A DNA stretch of 64,000 nucleotides from Ancylobacter amanitiformis. Its GTDB lineage: Bacteria > Pseudomonadota > Alphaproteobacteria > Rhizobiales > Xanthobacteraceae. Every line of letters begins with the position of its first letter. The first letter of the stretch is position 1. Location: contig NZ_JAUSVR010000002.1 of the NCBI RefSeq assembly GCF_030814815.1, positions 248,001 through 312,000 on the forward strand, given 5' to 3'. This document shows positions 1-9,213 of the stretch, one piece after another. The notes below the pieces were generated by a model, which was not told the DNA's origin, searched no databases, and was given only the letters and a program-made list of their open reading frames with translations. The translations under genes and the position numbers were made by a program.

Positions 1-125
1 CCACCGTGCCGCCGCAGGTCGGCTACCGGCTGACCGCGGAGGGCGAGGCGCTGCGCCCTGCCGTGATGGCGCTGCATCATTGGGGCCGGGCGCGCCGGCC
101 AAGCTTCGAGGCCGCCGCCGAGTGA
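1..125 (+). CDS. HxlR-type winged-helix transcriptional regulator, C-terminal end only
   Basis: This is the last 40 codons of a gene that begins before the window; the reading frame starts at base 3 and stops at the TGA at 123-125. The visible peptide has the pattern PPQVGYRLTAEGEALRP followed by a short helix and HHWGRA. This matches the end of the winged helix in HxlR-family regulators, where a P-x-V-x-Y-x-L-T-x-G stretch forms the wing and a Trp-Gly lies near the C terminus. HxlR proteins are small DNA-binding regulators that often respond to redox signals or electrophiles. The target cannot be inferred from this fragment. The family call rests on about 25 residues. Confidence 0.6.
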   Translation, partial: TVPPQVGYRLTAEGEALRPAVMALHHWGRARRPSFEAAAE

Positions 126-249
126 GCGGCTGCGGTGTCCGGGCCGCCGCATCCGTGTGCGGGGTGCTGGAACGCCCGCGCAACTTGTGCTTTGTGAGCC
201 GCGCGAAGCGCCGGGGGGCGCGCGCCGCCCGATTCTATCGAGAGGTTTC

Positions 250-2172
250 TTGGATACGCCCAATAGCAGCCGGGCCGACATGGCGGCCGCCGCGCGCGAG
301 CTGCCGCGGATTCCCCATCGCGCGCCCAAGCCCCGCGGCCCGTTCCGCCGCTGGCTGACCAGCCGGAGCCAGGCCTTCGGCCGCACGCTCGCCAAGGCGA
401 TCTTCGACGCCGCCAACCGCCCGCGCTGGGGTGTGCGCAAGCTGGTCTTCGACGCCTATCGCCGCCCGCGCGAGAGCTTCGCCCCGCTGGTGATCCGCAA
501 GGACGGCCGCCCGCGCCGCGCCTTTGCCGGCTGGATGGCGGATGTCGACGCCGACCTACCGCCGCTGGTCGCGCATGTTCATTTCCCGGCGCCCGGAGAA
601 CTCGAACGCCCGGTCGCCTTCGTGCTGTGCCGGCATTCGGCGGGGGAGGCCATGCATCTGGTCGAGGCTCTTGCGGTCGACCACGATGTCGTCGTGCTGC
701 TGATCGATCCCCAGCGGCCGGCGCCCGACATGGCGGCGCATCTGGTGCCCGCCGGGGTGACGATGTCACGCGTGCCGTCTCCCGTGCTGCTGAGCGCGCT
801 CGCCCTGCAGGCGCGCAGCCTGGCGCCGCGTTTCGCGGTCGCGGTAGGCATGGACACGGCCGATATCGCGCTCGCCTTCGAGGCCCGCGACATTCCGGTG
901 GTCTTCATCGCCGATGCGGAGAGCGCCCCGCCCGGGCTGGAGCCTCTGCTGCGGCAGGCGACCGAAATGGTGTTCGCTTCGCCTCATGCCCATGCCGCCG
1001 CGCAGGCCGCCTTCCCGGCCTTTGCGGGGCGGGACTACCTGCACATCATCAAGGCCCCGCTCGGCGAGGGTTCGGCGCGCCTCGCCGCGCTCGGGGTGCT
1101 GGCGGCGGGCCGGGTCGAGCGCGAGGTGGCGCTCGCGCTTTCGATCGGGCCCGAGCGGCTGGAAATCCTCGATCCCGAGAACAAGGGCGGCGACATCGCC
1201 GCGACGCTCAAGGCCAAGGTGATCGCCTGGCGTACGCGCCGCACGGGCGGGGAAAAGCTGTTCCGCGACATTCTCCGCCGGCCCTGCTCGGGCTTCAACC
1301 CGATGATCTATGCCGAGCTCAACCCGGTCGACTGCCTCGCCAACCGGCGCTTTCCGCTCGCCCACTGGATCGAGCGCGGCCAGCCCGAGGGGCCATGGTC
1401 CTATGGCGTGGTGCGGCCGGGCGAGGCAAGCCCCGCCGCCGGCGCGCTCAAGGTCGCGCTGCACGGGCATTTCTTCTATGTCGACCTGCTGCCGGAGATG
1501 CTGGGACGGCTCACGCGCAACGTGGCGCGGCCGGACCTGTTCCTCACCACCGATAGCGAGGCCAAGGTGGCGGCGCTGCGTGCGTCCACCGCCGGCTATC
1601 CCGCGCGGGTGGAAATCGCCGTCGTGCCCAATCTCGGCCGCGACATCGGCCCCTATTTCACGGCGCTGCGCGAGCCGCTGCTGCACGGGGGCTACGATGT
1701 GTTCTTCCATGTGCACGGCAAGAAGACCAAGGGGCGCCGGCGCAATATCGGCGATCCCTGGCGCACCTTTCTGTGGGAGAACATGATCGGCGGCCAGCAT
1801 GCGATGCTGGACGCCATCCTCGCCCGCTTCGCCAGCGACCCCACCGTCGGGCTCGCCTACCCCGAGGACGGGCATGTGCTCGACTGGGGGCGCAATGGGA
1901 AGGTGATCGCCAAGCTGCGCGCCGATCTTGCCTTGAGCGAGCCGATGACCGCCTATGTCGATTTTCCCATCGGCAACATGTTCGCCGCCCGCCCCGCCGC
2001 GCTCGCCCCTGTCCTCGCGCTGAAGCTGGACTGGACCGACTATCCGCCCGAGCCGGTGCCGGACGACGGCACGCTGCTGCACGGGCTGGAGCGCATTCTG
2101 CCGCTGGCGGTGCGCAAGGCGGGCTTTCATGCCGTGGGCGTGCGCGTGCCGGGTACCGACTGGGAGGATTGA
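250..2172 (+). CDS. RgpF-like (rhamnan synthesis protein F domain) surface polysaccharide protein
   Basis: A protein of about 640 residues. Its C-terminal 220 residues carry the features of the rhamnan synthesis F (RgpF) domain: a start at LHGHFFYVDLLPEML, then VPNLGRDIGPYF, DVFFHVHGKKTK, WRTFLWENMIGG, and a final YVDFPIGNMFAARP. Proteins with this domain take part in making rhamnose-containing or other cell-surface glycans, usually beside glycosyltransferases, on the cytoplasmic side. The first 400 or so residues match no family I recognise. I place the start at TTG 250, which follows an AGAGG at 241-245. ATG 280 is a possible alternative, and the frame stays open upstream to 157. No other polysaccharide gene lies in the window, so the glycan is unknown. 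Gene identity is good at domain level; function is inferred. Confidence 0.72.
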   Translation: MDTPNSSRADMAAAARELPRIPHRAPKPRGPFRRWLTSRSQAFGRTLAKAIFDAANRPRWGVRKLVFDAYRRPRESFAPLVIRKDGRPRRAFAGWMADVDADLPPLVAHVHFPAPGELERPVAFVLCRHSAGEAMHLVEALAVDHDVVVLLIDPQRPAPDMAAHLVPAGVTMSRVPSPVLLSALALQARSLAPRFAVAVGMDTADIALAFEARDIPVVFIADAESAPPGLEPLLRQATEMVFASPHAHAAAQAAFPAFAGRDYLHIIKAPLGEGSARLAALGVLAAGRVEREVALALSIGPERLEILDPENKGGDIAATLKAKVIAWRTRRTGGEKLFRDILRRPCSGFNPMIYAELNPVDCLANRRFPLAHWIERGQPEGPWSYGVVRPGEASPAAGALKVALHGHFFYVDLLPEMLGRLTRNVARPDLFLTTDSEAKVAALRASTAGYPARVEIAVVPNLGRDIGPYFTALREPLLHGGYDVFFHVHGKKTKGRRRNIGDPWRTFLWENMIGGQHAMLDAILARFASDPTVGLAYPEDGHVLDWGRNGKVIAKLRADLALSEPMTAYVDFPIGNMFAARPAALAPVLALKLDWTDYPPEPVPDDGTLLHGLERILPLAVRKAGFHAVGVRVPGTDWED

Positions 2173-2226
2173 GGCGGCGCCCGGCGCGAAAGGTGCAGGA
2201 TTGCCGATCGGCGGGAGGACGCTTAA

Positions 2227-3921
2227 ATGACGGTCATGTCCGATCGCTCCTCCACTGAACCCGCCGACCAGCTTCTCATCGCGCTCGCGCAGCTCAACCC
2301 GTCGGTCGGCGACATCGCCGGCAATGCCGCCAAGGTGCGCGCGGCGCGGGCGCTGGCGGCGGAGCAGGGGGCGGACCTCGTCCTGTTCACCGAGCTGTTC
2401 ATCGCCGGCTATCCCACCGAGGATCTCGTGCTCAAGCCCGCCTTCCAGGCGGCCTGCCGCAAGGCGGTGGAGGACCTCGCCGCCGAGACCGCGGATGGTG
2501 GCCCGGCGCTGCTGATCGGCGCGCCGTGGGTCGAGGCGGGCAAGCTCTACAACGCCGCGCTACTGCTGGCCGATGGCGCCATCGCCGCCAGCCGTTACAA
2601 GGTCGACTTGCCCAATTTCGGCCCATTCGACGAGAAACGGGTTTTCACTGCCGGGCCGATGCCGGGGCCGATCGCCTTCAAGGGCGTGCGCATCGGCGTG
2701 CCGATCTGCGAGGATATCTGGTCGCAGGATGTGATCGAGTGTCTGGCCGAGACCGGCGCGGAACTGCTGCTCAATCCCAACGGCTCGCCCTATCGCCGGA
2801 CCGTCTATGACGAGCGGACCAATGTCGCGGTGGCGCGCGTGGTCGAGAGCGGCCTGCCGCTCGCCTATCTCAACCAGGTGGGCGGGCAGGATGAACTCGT
2901 GTTCGACGGCGCCTCCTTCGTGCTCAATGCCGATCGCTCGCTGGCGGTGCAGCTGCCGAACTTCCAGGAGCGCGTGCGCGTGACCCGCTGGGAGCGCTGG
3001 GCCGATGGCTGGCGCTGCGAGGAGGGCGCGCGGGCGCCGCTGCTGGTGGACGATGAGGCGGATTACGCCGCCTGCGTCAGCGGCCTCGCCGATTATGTCG
3101 GCAAGAACGGCTTTCCCGGCGTGTTGATCGGCCTCTCCGGCGGCGTCGATTCGGCGCTGTGCGCGGCGATGGCGGTGGATGCGCTGGGTGCGAACCGGGT
3201 GCATTGCGTGATGATGCCCTACCGCTTCACCGCGCCGCAATCGCTCGCCGATGCGGCCGACGTCGCGCGGGCACTGGGCGTGCGCTACGATATCCTGCCC
3301 ATCGCTCCCGGGGTGGAAGCGCTGGAAGCCATGCTCGCGCCGCTGTTCGAGGGCCGCGTGCGGGACGTGACCGAGGAGAACCTGCAGTCGCGTGTGCGCG
3401 GCACGCTGCTGATGTCGATCTCCAACAAGTTCGGCGCCATGGTGGTGACGACCGGCAACAAGTCGGAACTCTCCACCGGCTACGCCACGCTCTATGGCGA
3501 CATGAATGGCGGCTTCAACCCACTGAAGGACCTCTACAAGACGCAGGTCTTCCGCCTCTGCCGGCTGCGCAACCGCTGGAAGCCGGCGCACGCGCTCGGT
3601 CCCGGCGGGGTGGTGATTCCCGAGGGCGTCATCGACAGGCCCCCTACCGCGGAGCTGCGCGACAACCAGACCGACCAGGACAGCCTGCCGCCCTATGACG
3701 TGCTCGACGCCATCCTCACGCGGCTGGTCGAGCGCGAACTGCCCGTCGCCGACATCGTGGCGGAGGGCTTCGAACGGGCGCTGGTGGCCCGCGTCGAGCA
3801 CCTGCTGAACATCGCCGAATACAAGCGCCGGCAGGCGGCCCCCGGCGTGAAGGTGACGCCGCGCATCTTCAACCGCGACCGGCGCTATCCCATCACCAAC
3901 CGGTTCCGCGAAACGGCGTAA
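2227..3921 (+). CDS. nadE: Glutamine-dependent NAD(+) synthetase
   Basis: A 564-residue two-domain enzyme that makes the last step of NAD synthesis: deamido-NAD plus ATP and ammonia from glutamine gives NAD. The N-terminal half is a nitrilase-type glutaminase with the Glu-Lys-Cys triad visible in FTELFIAGYPTEDL, KVDLPNFGPFDEKRVF and PICEDIW. The C-terminal half is the synthetase, with the ATP pyrophosphatase loop LSGGVDSAL and the family stretch TTGNKSELSTGYATLYGDM. The length is typical of the glutamine-dependent form. The start at ATG 2227 has a GGGAGGA seven bases upstream; ATG 2236 is possible. It lies 54 bases after the RgpF-like gene in the same direction and may share its transcript. 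Confidence 0.95.
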   Translation: MTVMSDRSSTEPADQLLIALAQLNPSVGDIAGNAAKVRAARALAAEQGADLVLFTELFIAGYPTEDLVLKPAFQAACRKAVEDLAAETADGGPALLIGAPWVEAGKLYNAALLLADGAIAASRYKVDLPNFGPFDEKRVFTAGPMPGPIAFKGVRIGVPICEDIWSQDVIECLAETGAELLLNPNGSPYRRTVYDERTNVAVARVVESGLPLAYLNQVGGQDELVFDGASFVLNADRSLAVQLPNFQERVRVTRWERWADGWRCEEGARAPLLVDDEADYAACVSGLADYVGKNGFPGVLIGLSGGVDSALCAAMAVDALGANRVHCVMMPYRFTAPQSLADAADVARALGVRYDILPIAPGVEALEAMLAPLFEGRVRDVTEENLQSRVRGTLLMSISNKFGAMVVTTGNKSELSTGYATLYGDMNGGFNPLKDLYKTQVFRLCRLRNRWKPAHALGPGGVVIPEGVIDRPPTAELRDNQTDQDSLPPYDVLDAILTRLVERELPVADIVAEGFERALVARVEHLLNIAEYKRRQAAPGVKVTPRIFNRDRRYPITNRFRETA

Positions 3922-3941
3922 AGATCAAGATGTCGCGACGG

Positions 3942-4060
3942 GCTCCCTCTCCCCGGCGAGGAGAGGTGTGGGGTGAGGGGGCCGCAACGCTCCGCAATCG
4001 TACGGCCCCTCACCGATCCACTCCACGGGCCACCTCTCGCCTATGCGGAGAGGATGAAGG
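3942..4060. repeat. Imperfect long inverted repeat between nadE and gltX
   Basis: The 212-base gap between nadE and gltX holds an imperfect palindrome. The left arm (about 3942-3983) reads CTCCCTCTCCCC, then GAGGAGAGGTG and GGGGTGAGGGGGCCG. The right arm (about 4013-4060) contains CGGCCCCTCACC, CCACCTCTCGCC and GGAGAGGATG, which is the reverse complement of the left arm with mismatches. Elements of this composition are frequent between genes in Hyphomicrobiales genomes, as dispersed palindromic units. It might act on transcript stability between the two genes. Copy number elsewhere in this genome is unknown. Confidence 0.6.
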
Positions 4061-4134
4061 CACGAGGACCGGGAATGACCGATATCGGCTAATCGCCGTT
4101 GCCCTCCCTCCGGGCCTCCGCCATAAGCCCGCTC

Positions 4135-5484
4135 ATGACCATCAAACCCGTCCTCCGCTTCGCCCCGTCCCCGACCGGCCTGCTGCATGTCGGCAATGCC
4201 CGCACCGCGCTCTACAACGCGCTCTATGCGCGGCGCGAGGGCGGCAGCTTCATCCTGCGCTATGACGACACCGACACTGCCCGCTCGACGGCGGCCTTCG
4301 CCGAGGCCATCGCCCGCGATATCGCCTGGCTCGGCATCCCGCCGGACCGCGTCGAGCGCCAGTCGGATCGGCTCGTCCGCTATGATGCGGCGGTGGCGCG
4401 GCTGAAGGCGGAGGGCCGGCTCTACCCGGCCTATGAGACCGAGGAGGAGCTGGAGACGCGCCGCCTCTCGCGCCGCCGCCGTGGCCTGCCGCCGATCTAT
4501 GACCGCGGCGCGCTGGGCCTGAGCGATGCCGAGCGCGCGCGGCTGGAGGGCGAGGGCCGGCACCCCTATTGGCGCTTCCGGCTGGACGGGCGCAAGCTCG
4601 CCTGGGCCGACCTCGTGCGCGGCGAGCAGGCGGTGGATACCGCGACGCTTTCCGACCCCGTTCTGGTGCGGGCGGACGGCTCCTATCTCTACACGCTGAC
4701 CTCCGTGGTCGACGATATCGAGATGGGCGTGACCCATGTGGTGCGCGGCGAGGATCACGTCACCAATACCGGCGTGCAGATCGAGATCATCGAGGCGCTC
4801 GGGGGAACGCTGCCGATGTTCGGCCATCACAACCTGCTCACCCTGCCGAGCGGGGAGGGGCTTTCCAAGCGGCTCGGGCATCTCTCGCTGGCCGCCCTGC
4901 GCGAAGAGGGCGAGGAGGCGCTGGCGGTGGCCGCGCTCGCGGTGCTCACCGGCACCTCGCTGGCGGTGGAGCCGGTCGCGGACCTCGACACGCTCGCCGC
5001 GCGCATCGACTTCGGCAAGATCTCGCGCGCCCCGGCGCGGTTCGATCCCGCGGAACTCTCCGCGCTCACCACCGCTACCTTGCACCATCTGCCCTTCGCG
5101 ACGGTCAGGGAGCGGCTGGCCTCGCTCGGCGTCGGCGGCGGCGAGCCGTTCTGGCTGGCCGTGCGGGGCAATCTCGGCCGTCTCGGCGATGCCGCGCACT
5201 GGTGGCGGGTGGTTGAGGGCCCGATCGCCCCGCCGCATCCGGAGGAGGACGCCGCCTTTCTCGCGCAGGCCGCCGAGCTGCTGCCGGCCGAGCCGTGGGA
5301 CGGCGAGGTCTACACCGCGTGGCTGAACGCGCTGAAGCCGGCGGCCGGGCGCAAGGGGCGGGCGCTGTTCCAGCCGCTGCGCCTCGCGCTCACCGGCGCG
5401 GAGAGCGGGCCGGAACTGAAGGCGCTGCTGCCGCTGATCGGCCGCGCCCGCGCGCACGCGCGGCTCAAGGGCGAGGCGGCCTGA
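4135..5484 (+). CDS. gltX: Glutamate--tRNA ligase
   Basis: A 449-residue class I aminoacyl-tRNA synthetase that charges tRNA-Glu and, in many alphaproteobacteria, also tRNA-Gln for later amidation. The HIGH-type motif is HVGN at residues 18-21, directly after FAPSPTG. The second ATP-binding motif is the short form LSKR at residues 243-246. The sequence [19 protein letters not shown] and [23 protein letters not shown] are characteristic of the family. The start is taken at ATG 4135 because an upstream in-frame ATG at 4099 lies in unconserved sequence. Alphaproteobacteria often have two such enzymes; only one is seen here, and this shorter type with a [11 protein letters not shown] loop looks like the one usually numbered 2. 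Confidence 0.93.
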   Translation: MTIKPVLRFAPSPTGLLHVGNARTALYNALYARREGGSFILRYDDTDTARSTAAFAEAIARDIAWLGIPPDRVERQSDRLVRYDAAVARLKAEGRLYPAYETEEELETRRLSRRRRGLPPIYDRGALGLSDAERARLEGEGRHPYWRFRLDGRKLAWADLVRGEQAVDTATLSDPVLVRADGSYLYTLTSVVDDIEMGVTHVVRGEDHVTNTGVQIEIIEALGGTLPMFGHHNLLTLPSGEGLSKRLGHLSLAALREEGEEALAVAALAVLTGTSLAVEPVADLDTLAARIDFGKISRAPARFDPAELSALTTATLHHLPFATVRERLASLGVGGGEPFWLAVRGNLGRLGDAAHWWRVVEGPIAPPHPEEDAAFLAQAAELLPAEPWDGEVYTAWLNALKPAAGRKGRALFQPLRLALTGAESGPELKALLPLIGRARAHARLKGEAA

Positions 5485-5517
5485 CGCCACCCGCCGGAGA
5501 GCCCGGTTCTCTGCGGC

Positions 5518-6540
5518 TTACGGCTTCTTGGTCGCGTTGGCCGGCACCGGGGTTGCCGGGCGCGGCTGCGCCATTTCGCGCGAGGCATCCTCGGTCACGA
5601 CGATATCGCCCTTGCGCAGCGTGGCGTCGTCCTGCTGGCCCAGCGCCTGCGCCCAGCTCATGCCGGCGGGGCGGCACGAGCAGGTCGCCACGAACTGCTT
5701 CTTGAACAGCAGCGCGTTGGGCAGAGACATGTAGGGCTGGCCATTGGTGGCCACTGCCTGCTGGATGTCCTCGCCGGGATTGCGATAGGCGAACAGACGA
5801 GCCTCGGTGCCGGGGCACTGGCGCTGGCAGGAGGCCTCGTCGGCCGAGAACCGCGCCGGCGTGGCGGCGTAGGAAACGGGGAAGAAAAACCCGTCGCAGG
5901 TGCGCACGCACACCGTGCGATAGGTCGACACTTTCGGCATTTCCAGCGGCGGCTGGTCGATCGGGCCGGCCTCTTCCTCGGGCTGGCGCGGCACGCCGAA
6001 CAGCTGCTCGAAGAAGTTGCGCGGCGCCCGGCGCTGCTGCGCGTTGCCGCCGCCACCCTGCGACTGGTCGATCGCCGCCTGATACTGCGCGCCGCAATTA
6101 TTCTGCGCGAGGGCGTAGACCAGCTGGCGGCGCTGCTCGTCATTGCCGCTGCGCTGGCCCTGCGCGGCCGACATGGTGCGGTCGAGCGCCGAGCGCGCCT
6201 GCTGCAGCCGGCCGTTGAGCGCCTCGCATTGTGGCGGCAATTGCGGCTGGAAGATGAGGAAGCCGCGCTTGTCGCAGCCGAGCTGGCGCACCTGCGCGGT
6301 CAGGTCGGCCAGCGTCTGGCGCTGCTGGTTGATGACGGCGCCGAGGTCCTGCTGGCCGCCGCCGCCGCCACGGTCGAGCGCGGCAAGCTGGCCCTCCAGC
6401 CGGATGCAGACCGAGCGGTCGCCCGGTTGTCCGCCGCCCAGGGCACCGGGGGGCACGTCCTGCGCGAGCGCCAATCCCGCACAAGCCACGGTCGCGACGG
6501 CGGAAAGGAACAGGCGAAGGCGGCTCGGCAATGACATCAT
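5518..6540 (-). CDS. DUF2865 domain protein, secreted
   Basis: A 340-residue protein with a cleavable signal peptide (LRLFLSAVATVACAGLALAQ) and a predicted periplasmic location. After the signal come a Gly/Gln-rich low-complexity stretch and a helical region rich in Gln and Leu. The C-terminal 110 residues are the DUF2865 core, with TVCVRTCDGFFFPVSY, CQRQCPG, LFAYRNPGEDI and ATCSCRPAG, whose six or more cysteines probably form disulphides. The family is found in alphaproteobacteria and has no assigned function. I take ATG 6540 (or the adjacent ATG 6537) as the start, because upstream sequence in the frame does not look coding. It is convergent with gltX and divergent from the creA-type gene. 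Confidence 0.85.
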   Translation of the reverse strand: MMSLPSRLRLFLSAVATVACAGLALAQDVPPGALGGGQPGDRSVCIRLEGQLAALDRGGGGGQQDLGAVINQQRQTLADLTAQVRQLGCDKRGFLIFQPQLPPQCEALNGRLQQARSALDRTMSAAQGQRSGNDEQRRQLVYALAQNNCGAQYQAAIDQSQGGGGNAQQRRAPRNFFEQLFGVPRQPEEEAGPIDQPPLEMPKVSTYRTVCVRTCDGFFFPVSYAATPARFSADEASCQRQCPGTEARLFAYRNPGEDIQQAVATNGQPYMSLPNALLFKKQFVATCSCRPAGMSWAQALGQQDDATLRKGDIVVTEDASREMAQPRPATPVPANATKKP

Positions 6541-6740
6541 GGGTTCGGCTGTTTTCACTCGGCTGCGCGGGCTGTGTGCCGGAAATGAGCGGCGAGGGCA
6601 ATGAGCATGGCGAGGGTGTCGAAATTTTGAACCGCCCCGCAAGGGTCGCGCAAAGCGCCGGCCGCCTTGGTCCTGTCGCAACGACATCCCATATGGGGAA
6701 CGCGCCCCACGCGCGCCTGCCGCCGCCGGAGTTGACGTTC

Positions 6741-7280
6741 ATGCCCCGATTCGCCTCCCTTCTCGCCCCCCTCGGCTCGGCCGCGCTTCTCGCCCTAGTG
6801 CTTGTGCCGGGCCTCGGCGCCGCGCAGGCCCGCGCGCAGGAACCGGACCTGATCTTCCGCAAGTCCACCGTGTGGAAGTTCCTCACGCCGGACGACAAGC
6901 TCGCCACCTATGGCATTGACGATCCGGTCGTCGAAGGCGTCGCCTGCCATTACACGGTGCCCGAGCGGGGCGGGGTGAAGGGCATGCTCGGCGTGGCGGA
7001 GGAAGTGTCCGACATTTCCATCGCCTGCCGGCAGATCGGGCCGATCGCCTTCAAGGGCAAGTTCGAGCAGGGCGACGTGGTTTATCGCGAGAGCCGCTCG
7101 CTCATCTTCAAGAAGATGCAGATCGTGCGCGGCTGCGATATCAAACGCAACGTGCTGGTCTATCTCGTCTATTCCGACAAGCTGATCGACGGCAGCCCGA
7201 AGAACTCGACCTCCACCGTGCCGATCATGCCGTGGGGCGCCAGCGGCGAGGCGCCCCGCTGCGCGGATTTCGTGAAATAG
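6741..7280 (+). CDS. creA: CreA family periplasmic protein
   Basis: A 179-residue protein with an N-terminal signal peptide of about 33 residues ending near AAQARAQ. The mature part carries the CreA pattern: STVWKFLTPDDKLATYGIDDP, VEGVACHYT, SDISIACRQ and FKKMQIVRGCD, ending in a VPIMPW stretch. CreA proteins are widespread periplasmic proteins of unknown role; in E. coli the gene sits beside creBCD. The start at ATG 6741 is placed by the signal peptide, since the longer upstream frame overlaps the divergent DUF2865 gene. No creBCD neighbours are present here. Confidence 0.88.
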   Translation: MPRFASLLAPLGSAALLALVLVPGLGAAQARAQEPDLIFRKSTVWKFLTPDDKLATYGIDDPVVEGVACHYTVPERGGVKGMLGVAEEVSDISIACRQIGPIAFKGKFEQGDVVYRESRSLIFKKMQIVRGCDIKRNVLVYLVYSDKLIDGSPKNSTSTVPIMPWGASGEAPRCADFVK

Positions 7281-7404
7281 CGGATTTGGTGGATAGGTGA
7301 GGGGAGCGGCGTGCCGTCGCGGCAGGCTTGTGTCGCGGCGTTAAGGATTTGGTGACAGGTCCGGCCCCTCACTCGGTACCATCGCCAGATCCAGGGGAAA
7401 TTCC

Positions 7405-8481
7405 GTGACCCACCGCCCAGACGCCGCCCCGCTCCGCCTTGCCGTGCTGTTTGGCGGACGCTCGCCGGAACATGACGTCTCGGTGATGTCGGCCACCAAT
7501 GTCATGCTCACCCTTGATCCCGCGCGCTATGACGCGTTGCCGGTATATGTGACCCGCGAGGGTGCCTGGCTGCTCAGCGCCTTCGCCGAGGGGCGTCTCG
7601 CCCGGCCGGAGACCGGCACCGAACTGTGCCTGGTGCCCGGGGGGCGCGGGCGGCTGCTGGCGCTGCCGGCCGATGGGCCGGCCCATGAACTGGCGCCCAT
7701 CGACATGCTGTTCCCGGTGCTGCACGGCATGCATGGCGAGGATGGTTCGGTGCAGGGGCTGGCCGAGGTCGCCCGCGTGCCGCTGGTGGGCTGCGGCATT
7801 CTCGGCTCGGTCACCGCGCTGGACAAGGACATCGCCAAGCGGCTGCTGCGCGCGGCGGGGATCGACACCGCGCGCTCCGTCACGATCCACGAATCGGCCC
7901 CGCCCACTTTCGGCGACGTGGAGGCGGAACTCGGCCTGCCCATGTTCATCAAGCCGGCGCGGCAGGGCTCGTCCATCGGCGTCAGCAAGGTGGAAACCGC
8001 GGACGCCTTCGCGGCCGCGCTGGCGGAAGGCTTCAAATATGACCGCAAGCTGCTGGCCGAAGCGTTCATCCGCGGCCGCGAGATCGAGTGCAGCGTGCTG
8101 GAGGATCCCGCCGGCGGCCTGTTCGTCTCGCGCCCCGGCGAGATCGTGCCGGGAGAGGCCCATGGCTTCTACAGCTACGATGCCAAATATATCGATGCCG
8201 ACGGCGCGCTCATAAAGGTGCCGGCCGAACTGCCCCAGGGTCTGGAGGGGCGCCTGCGCGAGGTGGCGGCGGCGGCGTTCCGGGCGGTGGGCTGCGACGG
8301 CATGGCGCGCGTCGATTTCTTCGTCACCGATGAGGGGGATGTGCTGCTGAACGAGCTCAACACCATTCCCGGCTTCACCGATATCAGCATGTACGCGAAG
8401 GCCATGGCGGCCAGCGGCGTTCCCTATGCCGAGGTGATCGACCGGCTGGTGGAGCACGGCCTCGCCCGCGACGCCGGCTAG
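7405..8481 (+). CDS. ddl: D-alanine--D-alanine ligase
   Basis: A 358-residue ATP-grasp ligase that joins two D-alanines for peptidoglycan precursors in the cytoplasm. Seen in the sequence are LFGGRSPEHDVSVMSA near the N terminus, FPVLHGMHGEDGSVQGL, the ATP-binding MFIKPARQGSSIGVSKV, and the metal and substrate stretch LLNELNTIPGFTDISMY near the C terminus. The start is a GTG at 7405 preceded by CAGGGGAAA. The gene stands apart from any division and cell-wall cluster; its neighbours are unrelated. Length matches the family. Confidence 0.95.
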   Translation: MTHRPDAAPLRLAVLFGGRSPEHDVSVMSATNVMLTLDPARYDALPVYVTREGAWLLSAFAEGRLARPETGTELCLVPGGRGRLLALPADGPAHELAPIDMLFPVLHGMHGEDGSVQGLAEVARVPLVGCGILGSVTALDKDIAKRLLRAAGIDTARSVTIHESAPPTFGDVEAELGLPMFIKPARQGSSIGVSKVETADAFAAALAEGFKYDRKLLAEAFIRGREIECSVLEDPAGGLFVSRPGEIVPGEAHGFYSYDAKYIDADGALIKVPAELPQGLEGRLREVAAAAFRAVGCDGMARVDFFVTDEGDVLLNELNTIPGFTDISMYAKAMAASGVPYAEVIDRLVEHGLARDAG

Positions 8482-8514
8482 AGGGCGGAGCACGCGCCCT
8501 ATCCGCGCCTGTGG

Positions 8515-8539
8515 AAAAGGGCCGGCATGGCGCCGGCCC
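8515..8539 (-). terminator. Intrinsic terminator between convergent ddl and a small secreted-protein gene
   Basis: GGGCCGGC at 8519-8526 pairs perfectly with GCCGGCCC at 8532-8539 across a five-base loop. Read on the minus strand the hairpin is followed by TTTT (8515-8518), so it is a good terminator for the minus-strand gene ending at 8572. In the plus direction there is no T run. Confidence 0.65.
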
Positions 8540-8571
8540 CGTCCGCGTTTCTCAGGCTGCCGTGACGGCGT

Positions 8572-8910
8572 TCACTGGCAGGTGATGGCGACCGTGTCCG
8601 GACAGGAATTGCCGGTGCAGGCGGTGCGCAGGCTCTTGCCGGCGGCGGCGAGCGGCGTGGCGTCGCTCTTCACCTTGCCGAAGCTGACCGCGCGCTCGAA
8701 ATCATGCACACGGCACCAGGCATCGGCGATGCCCTGCCCGCAGCTGGCGCCGGAGGCGAGGCAGGCATCGATCCCGTAGCCTTCCGACGTATCCACGGTG
8801 AAGATCTCGGGCGCCGTTCCCGCGCTGGCCGCGGCCGGGGCGAGGGCGAGAAGCGCGGCCGCCAGGGCGAGGCGGAGCGGGGCGGCACGAAAACGCAAAG
8901 CGGGGCGCAT
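8572..8910 (-). CDS. Small secreted cysteine-rich protein, unknown function
   Basis: A 112-residue protein with a clear signal peptide (basic start RFRAAPLR, then a Leu/Ala core ending PAAASAG). The mature part of about 82 residues has five cysteines (SCGQG, AWCRVHD, RTACTG, SCPD and a terminal TCQ). It probably folds with disulphides in the periplasm. I do not recognise the family. A much longer open frame continues upstream on this strand to 10632, but it lies antisense to cysS and is not coding in character; the ATG at 8910 with a signal peptide right after it is the natural start. Confidence 0.7.
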   Translation of the reverse strand: MRPALRFRAAPLRLALAAALLALAPAAASAGTAPEIFTVDTSEGYGIDACLASGASCGQGIADAWCRVHDFERAVSFGKVKSDATPLAAAGKSLRTACTGNSCPDTVAITCQ

Positions 8911-9213
8911 GATACGAACTGGGGTTGTGGTGTGGCGGAAACGCGGCGACAGGATGCCCGAGGGCCTCCGATCGCTTAACGCGAATGTGGCGAAAAGGTT
9001 TGAAGCGACCCTTAACGATTCATCAGCGGCGCGATCCGCCACCAAGGCGCGGGGAAATAATCCGGCCGCCCGGAACCCGTCAACCGCAGCCCGGTAATGG
9101 TGCGCCGCCGCCGCGCCGCGCCTTTTGGCCCGCTCCGCTTGACGCGGCGCGCCAAAGCGACGACAGACGCGGCGTCGCCCCCTGTAAACGGGGGCGTGTG
9201 GAGAAATGGACAC
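8911..9213. promoter_or_regulatory. Divergent intergenic region with a leader hairpin before cysS
   Basis: About 300 bases separate the minus-strand secreted-protein gene from cysS. The segment 8970-9030 is AT-richer and likely holds divergent promoters. Just before cysS, CGCCCCC (9176-9182) pairs with GGGGGCG (9190-9196) across a seven-base loop, 18 bases upstream of the start codon. The stem could influence translation start, but no known riboswitch or T-box pattern was recognised. No small gene is apparent. Confidence 0.35.
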
